Assembly (NCBI RefSeq): GCF_014635325.1
Contig: NZ_BMCT01000001.1
Location: forward strand, 434,001 to 498,000
DNA length: 64,000 nt
Direction of reading: 5' to 3'
DNA from: Azorhizobium oxalatiphilum
Lineage (GTDB): Bacteria; Pseudomonadota; Alphaproteobacteria; Rhizobiales; Xanthobacteraceae
Shown: positions 44,889-53,221 of the stretch, piece after piece
Numbering within the stretch: position 1 is the stretch's first letter
How the letters are laid out: each line of letters opens with the position of its first letter
The notes under the pieces: model-generated
Told to the model about the DNA's origin: nothing
The model's input: only the letters and a program-made list of their open reading frames with translations
The model's database searches: none
Made by a program: the position numbers and the translations under genes

Positions 44889-45560
44889 ATGAGCCAGCAA
44901 ACCCTGCGCCTCGGCGTCGATACGCCCCGCGCCGCCATCGTCGCCATCGACCTGCATCGCGGCCATCTCGACATGGAGGTGGCCACCATGCCCACCTCGC
45001 CCGAGGTGGCTGAGCGCGTGATCGCCGCCAATGCGAAACTGTTCGCCTGGGCGCGGGCTTTGGGCGTGCCCGTCGTCCATCTCATGACGTCCTATCGGGA
45101 TGCGCAGGAGATCGCGGCCAATCCCTTCTGGCGCAGCCGCGCGGAAGATCCCACCGCCACCCGCAAGAATGTGCTGCGGCACAATCTGGAGGGCGGTCCG
45201 GGCTGCGTTGTGATGCCCCAGCTGTGGGACGAGAGCGATTTCATCGTCGACACGAAGAAGCGCTACGACTGCTTCATCGCTTCCGACCTTGACTTCATGC
45301 TCAGGAGCCACGGCATCAACACGCTGATCATCACCGGCGTGAACACCAATTCCTGCGTGCTCGCCACCACTACCGCCGCCAATGTGCGCGACTATGCGGT
45401 GATCGTGGTCGATGACTGCGTGGACAGCATGGATGGCCCGGCACTGCATGAGGCCGGCCTGCTGTGCATCCGCACCGCCTTCGGCTCGGTACTTTCCAGC
45501 GCCGAGGTGATGGCCTCCGACGTGCTCGCCGCGGCGGGCACCAGGGGAGCCGCCGCGTGA
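44889..45560 (+). CDS. Isochorismatase-fold cysteine hydrolase (amidohydrolase)
   Basis: 223 residues with the cysteine-hydrolase triad: Asp21 in VAIDLHRGHLD, Lys123 in VDTKKRYDCF and nucleophile Cys156 in GVNTNSCVLATTTAA, with the cis-peptide preceding the Cys region. Enzymes of this fold that sit in catabolic operons cleave amide or ureido bonds (for example maleamate amidohydrolase, biuret hydrolase, N-carbamoylsarcosine amidase, RutB). The Thr-rich segment after Cys156 is usual. In this operon it probably releases ammonia or carbamate from an intermediate. The substrate is not predictable. Confidence 0.9.
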   Translation: MSQQTLRLGVDTPRAAIVAIDLHRGHLDMEVATMPTSPEVAERVIAANAKLFAWARALGVPVVHLMTSYRDAQEIAANPFWRSRAEDPTATRKNVLRHNLEGGPGCVVMPQLWDESDFIVDTKKRYDCFIASDLDFMLRSHGINTLIITGVNTNSCVLATTTAANVRDYAVIVVDDCVDSMDGPALHEAGLLCIRTAFGSVLSSAEVMASDVLAAAGTRGAAA

Positions 45561-45639
45561 CCATGCGTGCCGCCGCCCGGCGCGGTGATCGCGCGTGGCG
45601 GAAAAATGCGTTTCTGATCTGATCGTCTGGGAGGACACC

Positions 45640-46524
45640 ATGGCCATGCTGCCGCGCGATCGCGCTCCTTATTCCGCCATCGTCGATCGCCCGCCGCTGA
45701 AGCTGCCGGGCAAGGCCCGCGTGGTGCTGTGGACCATCGTGAACCTCGAAGTGTGGGACATCGCCCGTCCCATGGCGCGGCAGGTCATTCCCGCCCCCAC
45801 GGGGCAGGCGCTGTTGCCGGACGTGCCGAACTGGAGCTGGCACGAATATGGCATGCGCGTCGGCGTGTGGCGATTCTTCAAGCTCTACGAGCGTCTCGGC
45901 ATCCGCCCCACGCTCTCCATCAACGCCCGCGTGTGCGAGGATTACGAGCGCGTGGCGGGCCAGGCGCGCGATGCCGGCTGGGAGTTCATGGGCCATGCCT
46001 ATGAGCAGGGCCCGATCCACAAGGTGGAGGATCAGCGCGGCATGATCCATCGCTCAATGGACATCATCGAGAAGTTCACCGGCAAGCGCGCCAAGGGCTG
46101 GCTCGGACCGGGCCTCACCCAGACGCTGGAGACCCCGGACCTGCTCACCGAGGCCGGCGTGAAATATATCGGCGACTGGGTATGGGACGACGAGCCGTCC
46201 GTGATCGAGACCGTCAACGGCCCGCTGCACACGCTGCCCTACACCGTTGAGCACAACGACATTCCCATGATGGCGGTGGCCCATCATGAATCGCCTTATT
46301 GGCTGCAGCGCCTGAAGGACAGCCTCGACCGGCTGCACGAGGAAGGCGAGGACCGGGCCAAGGTGATGGCGGTGGCGATCCATCCCTATCTGTCCGGCCA
46401 GCCGCACCGCATCAAGTATCTCGAAGAATTCTACGCCTATGCCGCCGCCAAGGGCGACGTGCTGTTCTGGAACGGCGAAGAGATTCTCGACTGGTACCAG
46501 ACAACTCAGGGCACGAAGGCGTGA
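45640..46524 (+). CDS. PuuE/imidase-like polysaccharide deacetylase-fold protein, copy 1
   Basis: 294 residues with the NodB-like fold, but the classical metal-binding Asp-Asp motif is missing: the first strand reads VVLWTIVNLEVWD. Conserved parts are NWSWHEYG, WEFMGHAYEQ (His), KGWLGPGL, WVWDDEPSV and the C-terminal AIHPYLSGQPHRIKY. This pattern is that of PuuE-type allantoinase and cyclic imidase relatives, which open ureide or imide rings without the usual metal site. GGGAGG (45629–45634) supports ATG 45640. The copy at 47251 is a clear paralogue. Confidence 0.87.
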   Translation: MAMLPRDRAPYSAIVDRPPLKLPGKARVVLWTIVNLEVWDIARPMARQVIPAPTGQALLPDVPNWSWHEYGMRVGVWRFFKLYERLGIRPTLSINARVCEDYERVAGQARDAGWEFMGHAYEQGPIHKVEDQRGMIHRSMDIIEKFTGKRAKGWLGPGLTQTLETPDLLTEAGVKYIGDWVWDDEPSVIETVNGPLHTLPYTVEHNDIPMMAVAHHESPYWLQRLKDSLDRLHEEGEDRAKVMAVAIHPYLSGQPHRIKYLEEFYAYAAAKGDVLFWNGEEILDWYQTTQGTKA

Positions 46525-46532
46525 GTGACGAG

Positions 46533-47249
46533 ATGACCAATACCGTGTCCGCGTATGTGTTCGCCCCGCCGGCGATCGAGAGCCTGCCCGTGGTGGGCAG
46601 CGACGCCCGCTTTCCGGTGCGGCGCATCTATTGCGTCGGCCGCAATTATCTCGCCCACATCCGCGAGATGAAGGAGGCGGACGATGAGCGCGATCCGCCC
46701 TTCTTCTTCCAGAAGCCGCGCGACAGCCTGGTGCAGGACGGCGCCACCGTGCCCTATCCGGTGGACAGCGAGGACTATCAGTTCGAGATCGAGCTGATGG
46801 TCGCCATCGGCGCGTCTGCGAAGAACCTCAAGGTTGCAGAGGCCGAAAGCGCCATCTTCGGTTACGGCGTCGCCCTCGACATGACGCGGCGGGATCGCCA
46901 GCGCGAATGCGGCACGAAGAAGCTGCCGTGGGAGCGTGGCAAGGGGTTCGACAAGTCCGCGCCCTGCGGCCCGATCACCCCGAAGGCTTTGAACGGCAAG
47001 GTGTCGGAAGGCGCCATCACGCTGACCGTCAATGGCGTCGAGAAGCAGCGCGGCGATCTTGCGCAGCTGATCTGGAACGTTCCTGAAATCGTGGCCAACC
47101 TCTCCGCCTCCTATACTCTTGAGCCCGGAGACATCATCATGACGGGGACGCCGGCAGGTGTCGGTCCCGTCCAGCCCGGCGACGTCATCGTCGGCGCGGT
47201 GGATGGCTTCGGCACCCTTACTCTCACCGTCGGCGCGCGCGAGGCCTGA
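46533..47249 (+). CDS. Fumarylacetoacetate hydrolase (FAH) family protein
   Basis: 238 residues. Opening RRIYCVGRNYLAHIREM, metal-binding FEIELMVAIG, FGYGVALDMTRRDRQ and the C-terminal GDIIMTGTPAGVGPV mark the FAH fold, which acts on beta-dicarbonyl intermediates (C–C hydrolysis, decarboxylation or hydration). It sits between two PuuE-like genes and so probably processes a ring-opened product. ATG 46533 is used; GTG 46521, which overlaps the previous stop, would add four residues. It is the paralogue of the gene at 20110. Confidence 0.9.
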   Translation: MTNTVSAYVFAPPAIESLPVVGSDARFPVRRIYCVGRNYLAHIREMKEADDERDPPFFFQKPRDSLVQDGATVPYPVDSEDYQFEIELMVAIGASAKNLKVAEAESAIFGYGVALDMTRRDRQRECGTKKLPWERGKGFDKSAPCGPITPKALNGKVSEGAITLTVNGVEKQRGDLAQLIWNVPEIVANLSASYTLEPGDIIMTGTPAGVGPVQPGDVIVGAVDGFGTLTLTVGAREA

Positions 47250-47250
47250 C

Positions 47251-48147
47251 ATGCTGCCCACCGAGCGGATCTCCTACTCCCCCATCTCCCAGCGGCCCAG
47301 GCTCACGCTGCCCGGCGGCAAGCGCATGGCGGTGTGGGTCATCGTCAATGTGGAGGAATGGAACCCCCGCGAGACCATGCCCCGTACGGTGCTGACCCCG
47401 CCGGCGGGCGGCTCGCCGTCTCCGGACATCCCGAACTGGGCCTGGCACGAATATGGCAACCGCGTCGGCTTCTGGCGCATGCTGGAGATGCTCGACGAGA
47501 ACAAGGTCACGCCTGCTCTCGCCATCAACGGCACGGCCATTCCCAGCTACGAGCCCATCGCCAAGGCGGCGCTGGAGCGCGGCTGGGAGTTCATGGGCCA
47601 CGGCTACACCCAGAAGAACATGCAGAAGGTGGAGAACGAGCGCGAGGACATCGCGAAGACCTCCAAGGCCATCGAGGACTACACCGGCAAGCGCCCGCGC
47701 GGCTGGCTCGGACCCGGCCTCACCGAGACCTGGGAAACGCCCGATCTGCTGGTCGAGGCGGGCTATGACTATGTGTGCGACTGGGTGCTGGACGACCAGC
47801 CGGTGGTGCTGAAGACCCGCACTGATCCGATCGTCAACATTCCCTACACGCAGGAATGCAACGACGTGGCGATGATGCTGATCCAGCATCACAAGGCGAG
47901 CGAGTATTACGACCGCGCCCACGACCAGTTCGAGCAGCTCTATCACGACAGCCGCGACAGCGCCCGCATCATGGCGCTGGTGGTGCACCCCTACATCATG
48001 GGCGCGCCGCACCGCATGAAGTACTTCCGCCGCATCATCGAGGAGATCCGCGCCAAGGACGACGTGGCCTTCATGACTGGTGAGCAGATCTACGACTGGT
48101 ATCTGGGCCAGCGGCCCGACGCATTGAAAGCGGGGACGGCCGGATGA
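47251..48147 (+). CDS. PuuE/imidase-like polysaccharide deacetylase-fold protein, copy 2
   Basis: 298 residues, the second NodB-fold protein of the operon. The first strand is AVWVIVNVEEWN, again without the metal-binding Asp pair. It shares NWAWHEYGNRVGFWRML, WEFMGHGYTQ, RGWLGPGLTETWETPDLL, WVLDDQP and VVHPYIMGAPHRMKY with copy 1. The two differ mainly in residues following the His motif (AYEQGPI versus GYTQKNM), so they may act on different ring compounds or as a heteromer. It follows the FAH gene by one base, and its stop overlaps the permease start by four bases. Confidence 0.87.
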   Translation: MLPTERISYSPISQRPRLTLPGGKRMAVWVIVNVEEWNPRETMPRTVLTPPAGGSPSPDIPNWAWHEYGNRVGFWRMLEMLDENKVTPALAINGTAIPSYEPIAKAALERGWEFMGHGYTQKNMQKVENEREDIAKTSKAIEDYTGKRPRGWLGPGLTETWETPDLLVEAGYDYVCDWVLDDQPVVLKTRTDPIVNIPYTQECNDVAMMLIQHHKASEYYDRAHDQFEQLYHDSRDSARIMALVVHPYIMGAPHRMKYFRRIIEEIRAKDDVAFMTGEQIYDWYLGQRPDALKAGTAG

Positions 48148-49004
48148 GCGGGCTCAACGCCTTCCAGCTTCTCAACGGGCTGACCTTCGCGGCATTGCTG
48201 TTCATCGTGGCCTCGGGCTTCACGCTGATCTTCGGCCTGCTGCGCATCGTCAACCTCGCCCATGGCGCGCTCTATCTGCTGGGCGGGTATCTGGGCTATG
48301 CGGCGGCCAGCGCAACCGGCAGCTTCCTCGTGGGCGTGCTGGCGGCCATGGCGGGCGTCGCCGTCTGCGGTCTGATCCTCGACCGGGGGCTTCTGCGCTT
48401 CGTGCGCGGCTATGAGCTCCGGCAGGTGCTGCTGACGCTCGGTGTCGCCTTCGTGCTCAACGATATGACGCTGGTGATCTTCGGCGGCGACACCTACACG
48501 GTGCCGACCCCGGATTTCCTGAAAGGCGCGGTGCGCTTCTGGGGCCTGTTCTATCCGAAATACCGGCTGTTCGTGCTGGCGCTGGGCGTGGTGGTGTTCA
48601 TCGCCCTCTGGGTGCTGCTCAACAAGACCCGCCTCGGCGCGCTGATCCGCGCCGGCGTGGATGATCCGGAAATCATCGCCGCCATGGGCATCAACATCCG
48701 CAAGGTGTTCCTGCTCACCTTCATGCTGGGTGCGGCGCTGGCCGGGCTCGGCGGCGCGGTGGGTGGGGCCTTCCTCACCCTCTATCCGAGCGCGGATTCG
48801 GAAATCCTCGTCTTTTCGCTGGCGGTGGTCATCATCGGCGGGCGTGGCAGCCTCGTGGGGGCTGCCGTGGGCGCGCTCATCGTCGGCATGCTCAATACGA
48901 TCGGGCAGGTGATGTTCCCCGAATTCGCCTATTTCGTCATCTTCGGACCCATGGCGGCGATCCTCGCCTTCCGCCCGCTGGGCCTGTTCGGGAAGGCGGC
49001 CTGA
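48144..49004 (+). CDS. livH: Branched-chain-type ABC transporter permease (LivH family)
   Basis: 286 residues, about eight membrane spans. Typical LivH features are LLFIVASGFTLIFGLLRIVNLAHG at the N-terminus (given here as its parts SGFTLIFG and RIVNLAHG), the cytoplasmic loop LGALIRAGVDDPEIIAAMGI that contacts the ATPases, and GAALAGLGGAVGG. It begins by a four-base overlap with the PuuE-like gene, showing that uptake and catabolism are one unit. The family imports amino acids, amides, urea or aromatic acids. Confidence 0.95.
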   Translation: MSGLNAFQLLNGLTFAALLFIVASGFTLIFGLLRIVNLAHGALYLLGGYLGYAAASATGSFLVGVLAAMAGVAVCGLILDRGLLRFVRGYELRQVLLTLGVAFVLNDMTLVIFGGDTYTVPTPDFLKGAVRFWGLFYPKYRLFVLALGVVVFIALWVLLNKTRLGALIRAGVDDPEIIAAMGINIRKVFLLTFMLGAALAGLGGAVGGAFLTLYPSADSEILVFSLAVVIIGGRGSLVGAAVGALIVGMLNTIGQVMFPEFAYFVIFGPMAAILAFRPLGLFGKAA

Positions 49005-49969
49005 TGAGCACTTCTTCTTCCGCCCCCGCCTCCAGCACTCCCGCCCGCGATGGGCTTGGCAAGGTGGCGCTCATCGCCATTGCGGTGGGCGTGCTCGCCT
49101 TCGCCGTGCTGCCGCTGCTGGTGCCCACCTATCAGGTGAGCATCCTCACCGAGATCCTGATCTTCGCCGTGCTCGCCATGGCGGTGGACATCCTCGCCGG
49201 CTACACCGGCCGCACGCCGCTCTGCCATGGCGCCATCTTCGGGGTGGCCACCTATGTGGTGGTCTACTGGAGCCAGCAGGGCGGGGCGCCCGTCACCGGC
49301 CTGCTTCTGGGTGTGGCAGCGGCGACGCTGGTGGGGGCCATCTTCGGCCTGCTCGCCATCCGCACCTCGGGCGTCTATTTCCTTCTGCTAACGCTCGCGC
49401 TGGGCATGATCGTGTGGGGCGTGTGCCTGCGCTGGACTTCGGTGACGGGTGGCGAGAACGGTCTGCGCGGTAGCGTGCGGCCGGAGATGCTCGCCGGCCA
49501 CATGCCCTTCTATTACGCCGTGTTCGCGGTGGTGGGGCTGATCACCTTTATCATGTGGCGCTTCGTGCGCTCGCCTTTCGGCCTGACGCTCCGCGGCATC
49601 CGCGACAGCGAAAGCCGTATGCGCGCGCTCGGCTACAATGTGTCGCTGCACCTGTTCCTGGCCTTCACCATCTCTGGCTTCTTCGCCGGCCTGGCGGGCG
49701 CGCTCTATGCCATGTTCAACGACTTCGTGAGCCCCTCCACGGTGGCGCTTTCCCAGTCGGTGGAAGGGCTTCTGATGGCCATCACGGGTGGCATCGGCAC
49801 GCTGTTCGGCGCTTTCATCGGGGCTGCCGCCATCATCGGGCTTGAGAATTTCGTCAGCCAGTACACCGAGCGCTGGCCCACGGTTCTTGGGCTGATGTTC
49901 ATCCTGATCATGATATTCGCCCCGCAGGGGGTGATCGGGCGGGTGCGCGACCTCGTGCGCCGCCGCTGA
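49004..49969 (+). CDS. livM: Branched-chain-type ABC transporter permease (LivM family)
   Basis: 321 residues, about ten hydrophobic segments. LivM marks: YTGRTPLCHGAIFGVATYVV, the EAA-like cytoplasmic loop SPFGLTLRGIRDSESRMRAL and the C-terminal MFILIMIFAPQGVIGRVRDL. The start codon overlaps the livH stop by one base (TGATG). A Ser/Ala-rich leader of about 18 residues precedes the first span. Confidence 0.95.
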   Translation: MSTSSSAPASSTPARDGLGKVALIAIAVGVLAFAVLPLLVPTYQVSILTEILIFAVLAMAVDILAGYTGRTPLCHGAIFGVATYVVVYWSQQGGAPVTGLLLGVAAATLVGAIFGLLAIRTSGVYFLLLTLALGMIVWGVCLRWTSVTGGENGLRGSVRPEMLAGHMPFYYAVFAVVGLITFIMWRFVRSPFGLTLRGIRDSESRMRALGYNVSLHLFLAFTISGFFAGLAGALYAMFNDFVSPSTVALSQSVEGLLMAITGGIGTLFGAFIGAAAIIGLENFVSQYTERWPTVLGLMFILIMIFAPQGVIGRVRDLVRRR

Positions 49970-50022
49970 ATACAAGAACAATAAACACCGCCGACCAGTT
50001 TCGAACCGACAGGAGTGGGATT

Positions 50023-51276
50023 ATGGACCGCAGGACATTTCTGAAGACCAGCGTTGCCGCCGCCACGGTTGGCGTTGTCGCCAAGCCCTATATCGCCCGT
50101 GCCCAGAGCGGCCCGATCCGCGTCGGCCTGCTTGCTCCGCTCACCGGCGTGGTGGCTGCCGGCGGCCGCGAGATGGTCGACGGCTTCAACATGTATTTCG
50201 AGGAGCATGGCGGCGAGCTGGCCGGCCGCAAGGTCGAGGTCATCGTCGAGGACGATGCCGCCAATCCCGACACCGCTTTGCAGAAGGCCCGCCGTCTTGT
50301 TGAGCAGGCCAATGTGCACATGCTGGCCGGCAATCTGCTCGCCAACACCGGCCTCGCGGTGGCCAATTATGTGAAGGGCAACGGCATGCCCTACTTCATC
50401 CCGATCATCGCCGCCGACGACCTGACGCAGCGCAGCCGCATCAAGAACGTCATCCGCGTTGCCGGCTACACCGCCAGCCAGTTCTCCCGCCCGCTCGCCG
50501 ACTGGGCCCTCAAGCAGGGCTACAAGAAGGTCGCGACCGTCTCGCAGGACTACACCTTCGGCCACGAGCAGTGCGGTGGCTTCGCCCAGTATTTCACCGA
50601 GAACGGCGGTCAGGTGGTCGCCCAGTACTGGCACCCGCTGAACACCTCCGACTTCAGCCCCTATCTCGGCCAGCTGGCCAATTCCGGTGCCGACGTGGTG
50701 TTCGCCATGGAGACCGGCGCGGACGCCACCCGCCTCATGCAGCAGTATGCGAGCTTCGGCCTGAAGGGCCAGATCCCGCTGATCGGCGCCATGAACATGA
50801 CCGACCAGTCGGTCATCCGCACCATGGGCGATGAAGTGGAAGGCGTCATCGTGGCCGCGCACTTCTCGGAAGGCTCCTCGGCGCCGGAGACGCAGGGCTT
50901 CGTGTCGTCCTACCAGAAGAAGTTCAACAAGCTGCCCTCGCTCTATGGCTTCTCCATGTACTCGGGCGCCATGTGGATTGACGAGGCGCTCAAGAACATC
51001 AAGGGGAATGCGGAGGATCGCGAGGCTTTCATCGCCAGCGTGATGAAGACGGATCTGGCCGGCTCGCCGTTGGGCCAGACGGTGAAGCTCGACAGCTTCG
51101 GCAACCCGATCTACGATGTGCACATCCGCAAGGTGGTGAAGAACCGCGACGGCAAGTACTGGAACCGCCCGATCGACGTCTACAACAGCGTCTCGCAGTT
51201 CTGGAAGTACGATCCGGCCACCTACATGAAGCAGCCGCCGTATTCCCGCGATTTCCAGGGCATCAAGAAGTCCTGA
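50023..51276 (+). CDS. ABC transporter substrate-binding protein (LivK family)
   Basis: 417 residues with a twin-arginine signal (MDRRTFLKTSVAAATVG, cleavage near ARAQS at about 27–28). The mature part opens PIRVGLLAPLTGVVAAGGRE and shows the two-lobe periplasmic-binding fold of the LivK/AmiC group, with VDGFNMYFEEHGGELAGRKV and VNLYQQ-like helices; ligand residues cannot be assigned by eye. Twin-arginine export suggests folding before secretion. AGGAG (50011–50015) lies upstream. It sits 53 bases after livM and 237 bases before livG. Confidence 0.95.
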   Translation: MDRRTFLKTSVAAATVGVVAKPYIARAQSGPIRVGLLAPLTGVVAAGGREMVDGFNMYFEEHGGELAGRKVEVIVEDDAANPDTALQKARRLVEQANVHMLAGNLLANTGLAVANYVKGNGMPYFIPIIAADDLTQRSRIKNVIRVAGYTASQFSRPLADWALKQGYKKVATVSQDYTFGHEQCGGFAQYFTENGGQVVAQYWHPLNTSDFSPYLGQLANSGADVVFAMETGADATRLMQQYASFGLKGQIPLIGAMNMTDQSVIRTMGDEVEGVIVAAHFSEGSSAPETQGFVSSYQKKFNKLPSLYGFSMYSGAMWIDEALKNIKGNAEDREAFIASVMKTDLAGSPLGQTVKLDSFGNPIYDVHIRKVVKNRDGKYWNRPIDVYNSVSQFWKYDPATYMKQPPYSRDFQGIKKS

Positions 51277-51286
51277 TCGACACTTG

Positions 51287-51448
51287 GGAGCCGGATCGGG
51301 GGCTTTTCCTGATCCGGTCCGGCTCCAGAAATTCCGGGTCGCGCCGAGCCCTGAATGGTACGGTCCGGAGTGCCAGAGCCTCTCGGCTCGACTGGCCGGA
51401 CGCGCATCCCTTTTCCTCCCCCTCCCCCCTTGTGAAAGGGGATGCGCG
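51287..51448. other. Two hairpins in the binding-protein–livG gap
   Basis: Hairpin A: GGAGCC plus GGATC (51287–51297) pairs with GATCC plus GGCTCC (51311–51326), with a TCC-type bulge. Hairpin B: CGCGCATCCCTTT (51401–51413) pairs with AAAGGGGATGCGCG (51435–51448), with one bulged G, around a 21-base CT-rich loop. Such structures between a binding-protein gene and its ATPase genes often stabilise the upstream RNA and lower downstream expression. This is inference. Confidence 0.6.
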
Positions 51449-51513
51449 CTCGCCGGCGGACCCGACAGGATCGTTTCGGCACGCTGACATCACCGCAAGC
51501 CAAGGCCCATTCC

Positions 51514-52269
51514 GTGACCGATCTGCTGCATCTCGAGGGCATCTGCGTCCAGTTCGGCGGCCTCAAAGCCGTGGACGACGTGACCATCCGCGTGCCCCGT
51601 GGCGAGCGCCGGGCGATCATCGGCCCCAACGGTGCCGGCAAGACCACGCTGTTCAACGCCATCACCGGCATGGTGCGCGCCACCTCTGGCCGGGTGATGT
51701 TCGACGGTCGCGACGTCACCAGGATGCCGGTGCATGCGCGCGCCGCCATCGGCATGAGCCGCACCTTCCAGATCACCAATCTCTTCCCCAACCTCACGGT
51801 GGCCGAGAACATGCGCCTTGCGCTGCGCGGGCTCTCTCCGCGCAAGTTCTCGCTGCTGGGCGGCGGCTCATTGACGGCGGAAGAGCATGCGCGCGCCGAC
51901 AAGGCGCTGGGCGTCTCGCGCCTGCATGCCCGCCGCGACGTGGTGGTGAAGGAAATGTCCTATGGCGAGCAGCGCCAGCTGGAGCTGGCCATGGCGCTGG
52001 TCGCCCAGCCCAAGCTGCTGCTGCTGGACGAGCCCGCCGCCGGCCTCTCGCCCTCCGAGCGTGTCATCGTCTCCGATATCATCCGCGCCTTGCCGCGCGA
52101 CCTGACCCTCGTGCTCATCGAGCACGACATGGACCTCGTGCTCTCGCTGGTGGACTACGTGACCTGTCTCAACAACGGCAAGATGCTGGTGGAAGCCCCG
52201 CCGGCGGAAATCCGCACCAACACGCTCGTTCAGGACGTCTACCTCGGAAAGGCACGCCACCATGCTTGA
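51514..52269 (+). CDS. livG: Branched-chain-type ABC transporter ATPase (LivG family)
   Basis: 251 residues. Walker A IGPNGAGKTTLFNAITG, signature VVVKEMSYGEQRQLELAMAL (seen as SYGEQ in place of the usual LSGGQ), Walker B LLLLDEPAAGLSPSE, and H-loop LIEHDMDLV. The C-terminal TLVQDVYLGK is usual for LivG. The start is GTG 51514, giving MTDLLHLEG; ATG 51442 is possible but adds 24 residues that overlap hairpin B. Confidence 0.94.
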   Translation: MTDLLHLEGICVQFGGLKAVDDVTIRVPRGERRAIIGPNGAGKTTLFNAITGMVRATSGRVMFDGRDVTRMPVHARAAIGMSRTFQITNLFPNLTVAENMRLALRGLSPRKFSLLGGGSLTAEEHARADKALGVSRLHARRDVVVKEMSYGEQRQLELAMALVAQPKLLLLDEPAAGLSPSERVIVSDIIRALPRDLTLVLIEHDMDLVLSLVDYVTCLNNGKMLVEAPPAEIRTNTLVQDVYLGKARHHA

Positions 52270-52966
52270 GGTCGCCGACCTGCATTCCTATTACGGCGAC
52301 GCCCATGTGCTGCACGGTGCCAGCCTGGAGGTGAAGACCGGCGAAGTGGTGGCGCTGCTCGGCCGCAACGGCATGGGCAAGACGACGCTGATCCGCTCCA
52401 TCATGGGCCTTACCCCGCCTGATGTGCGTGAGGGCTCCGTGCGCTGGAAGGGGCAGGAGCTGCGCGGCGTGCCCTCGCACGAGATCGCCAAGCGCGGCAT
52501 TGCCATCGTGCCGCAAGGCCGCCGGCTGTTCCCCTCGCTCACCGTCACCGAGCATCTCACCGTGCTGAAGAAGGCCAGCGCCACCCATGGCTGGACGGTG
52601 GCCAAGGCGTTCGAATTCTTCCCCCGCCTTGCCGAGCGGCGGAACAACAGGGGCAACCAGCTCTCCGGCGGCGAGCGCCAGATGCTGGCGGTTGCCCGCG
52701 CGCTGATGATCGACCCCGAGCTGATCCTCATGGACGAGCCCTCGGAAGGGCTGGCGCCGGTGATGGTGCAGCATCTGGAGGGCATCATCCTCCAGCTCAA
52801 GCAGGCCGGCCTCGGCATCCTGCTGGTGGAGCAGAACCTTTATAGCGCATTGGCGGTGGCGGACCGGGCCTATATCCTGGAAACCGGCCGGGTGGTACAT
52901 CAGGCCCTTGCTTCCGACATTGCGGAAGATCCCTCGACGCTGACGAAGTTCCTCGGCGTCCACTGA
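52262..52966 (+). CDS. livF: Branched-chain-type ABC transporter ATPase (LivF family)
   Basis: 234 residues. Walker A LGRNGMGKTTLIRSIMG, signature LSGGERQMLAVARAL, Walker B LILMDEPSEGLAP, and H-loop LLVEQNLYSAL, in which Gln follows Glu as in LivF. It overlaps livG by eight bases. Completes the five-part importer. Confidence 0.95.
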   Translation: MLEVADLHSYYGDAHVLHGASLEVKTGEVVALLGRNGMGKTTLIRSIMGLTPPDVREGSVRWKGQELRGVPSHEIAKRGIAIVPQGRRLFPSLTVTEHLTVLKKASATHGWTVAKAFEFFPRLAERRNNRGNQLSGGERQMLAVARALMIDPELILMDEPSEGLAPVMVQHLEGIILQLKQAGLGILLVEQNLYSALAVADRAYILETGRVVHQALASDIAEDPSTLTKFLGVH

Positions 52967-52978
52967 CGAGGTGTGCCG

Positions 52979-53221
52979 ATGGCCAACCCTTCCCCGATGG
53001 GGACCGCAGCCGAAACCGAAGGGCCGTTCGCGGCGCGCGTGCTCGCCTTGCAGGGTGTGACCATACGGCCGGAGGAGGCGCGGGCGCTGCTCGCGCTCGT
53101 CACCCAGCTCAATACGACGGTGGCCAAGGCTGCCGACAGGTCCGTCACCATCGACGCCTGCCCTTGGAGCTTCCCGACCTTGCGCGCGCAAATCGCCGAG
53201 CGCGGGGAGGATGAGGCGTGA
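52979..53221 (+). CDS. AtzG-like small amidase partner (DUF4089)
   Basis: 80 residues, small helical protein of the GatC-like AtzG kind: FAARVLALQGVTIRPEEARALL, a helix VTQLNTTVAKAADR, and the C-terminal belt segment FPTLRAQIAERGED. In the cyanuric acid pathway AtzG binds AtzE and makes the 1-carboxybiuret hydrolase active. Here it lies next to an amidase whose GTG start overlaps its stop by four bases, the same arrangement. GAGG (52968–52971) precedes ATG 52979. The name is based on size, fold pattern and context, and is moderately sure. Confidence 0.75.
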   Translation: MANPSPMGTAAETEGPFAARVLALQGVTIRPEEARALLALVTQLNTTVAKAADRSVTIDACPWSFPTLRAQIAERGEDEA

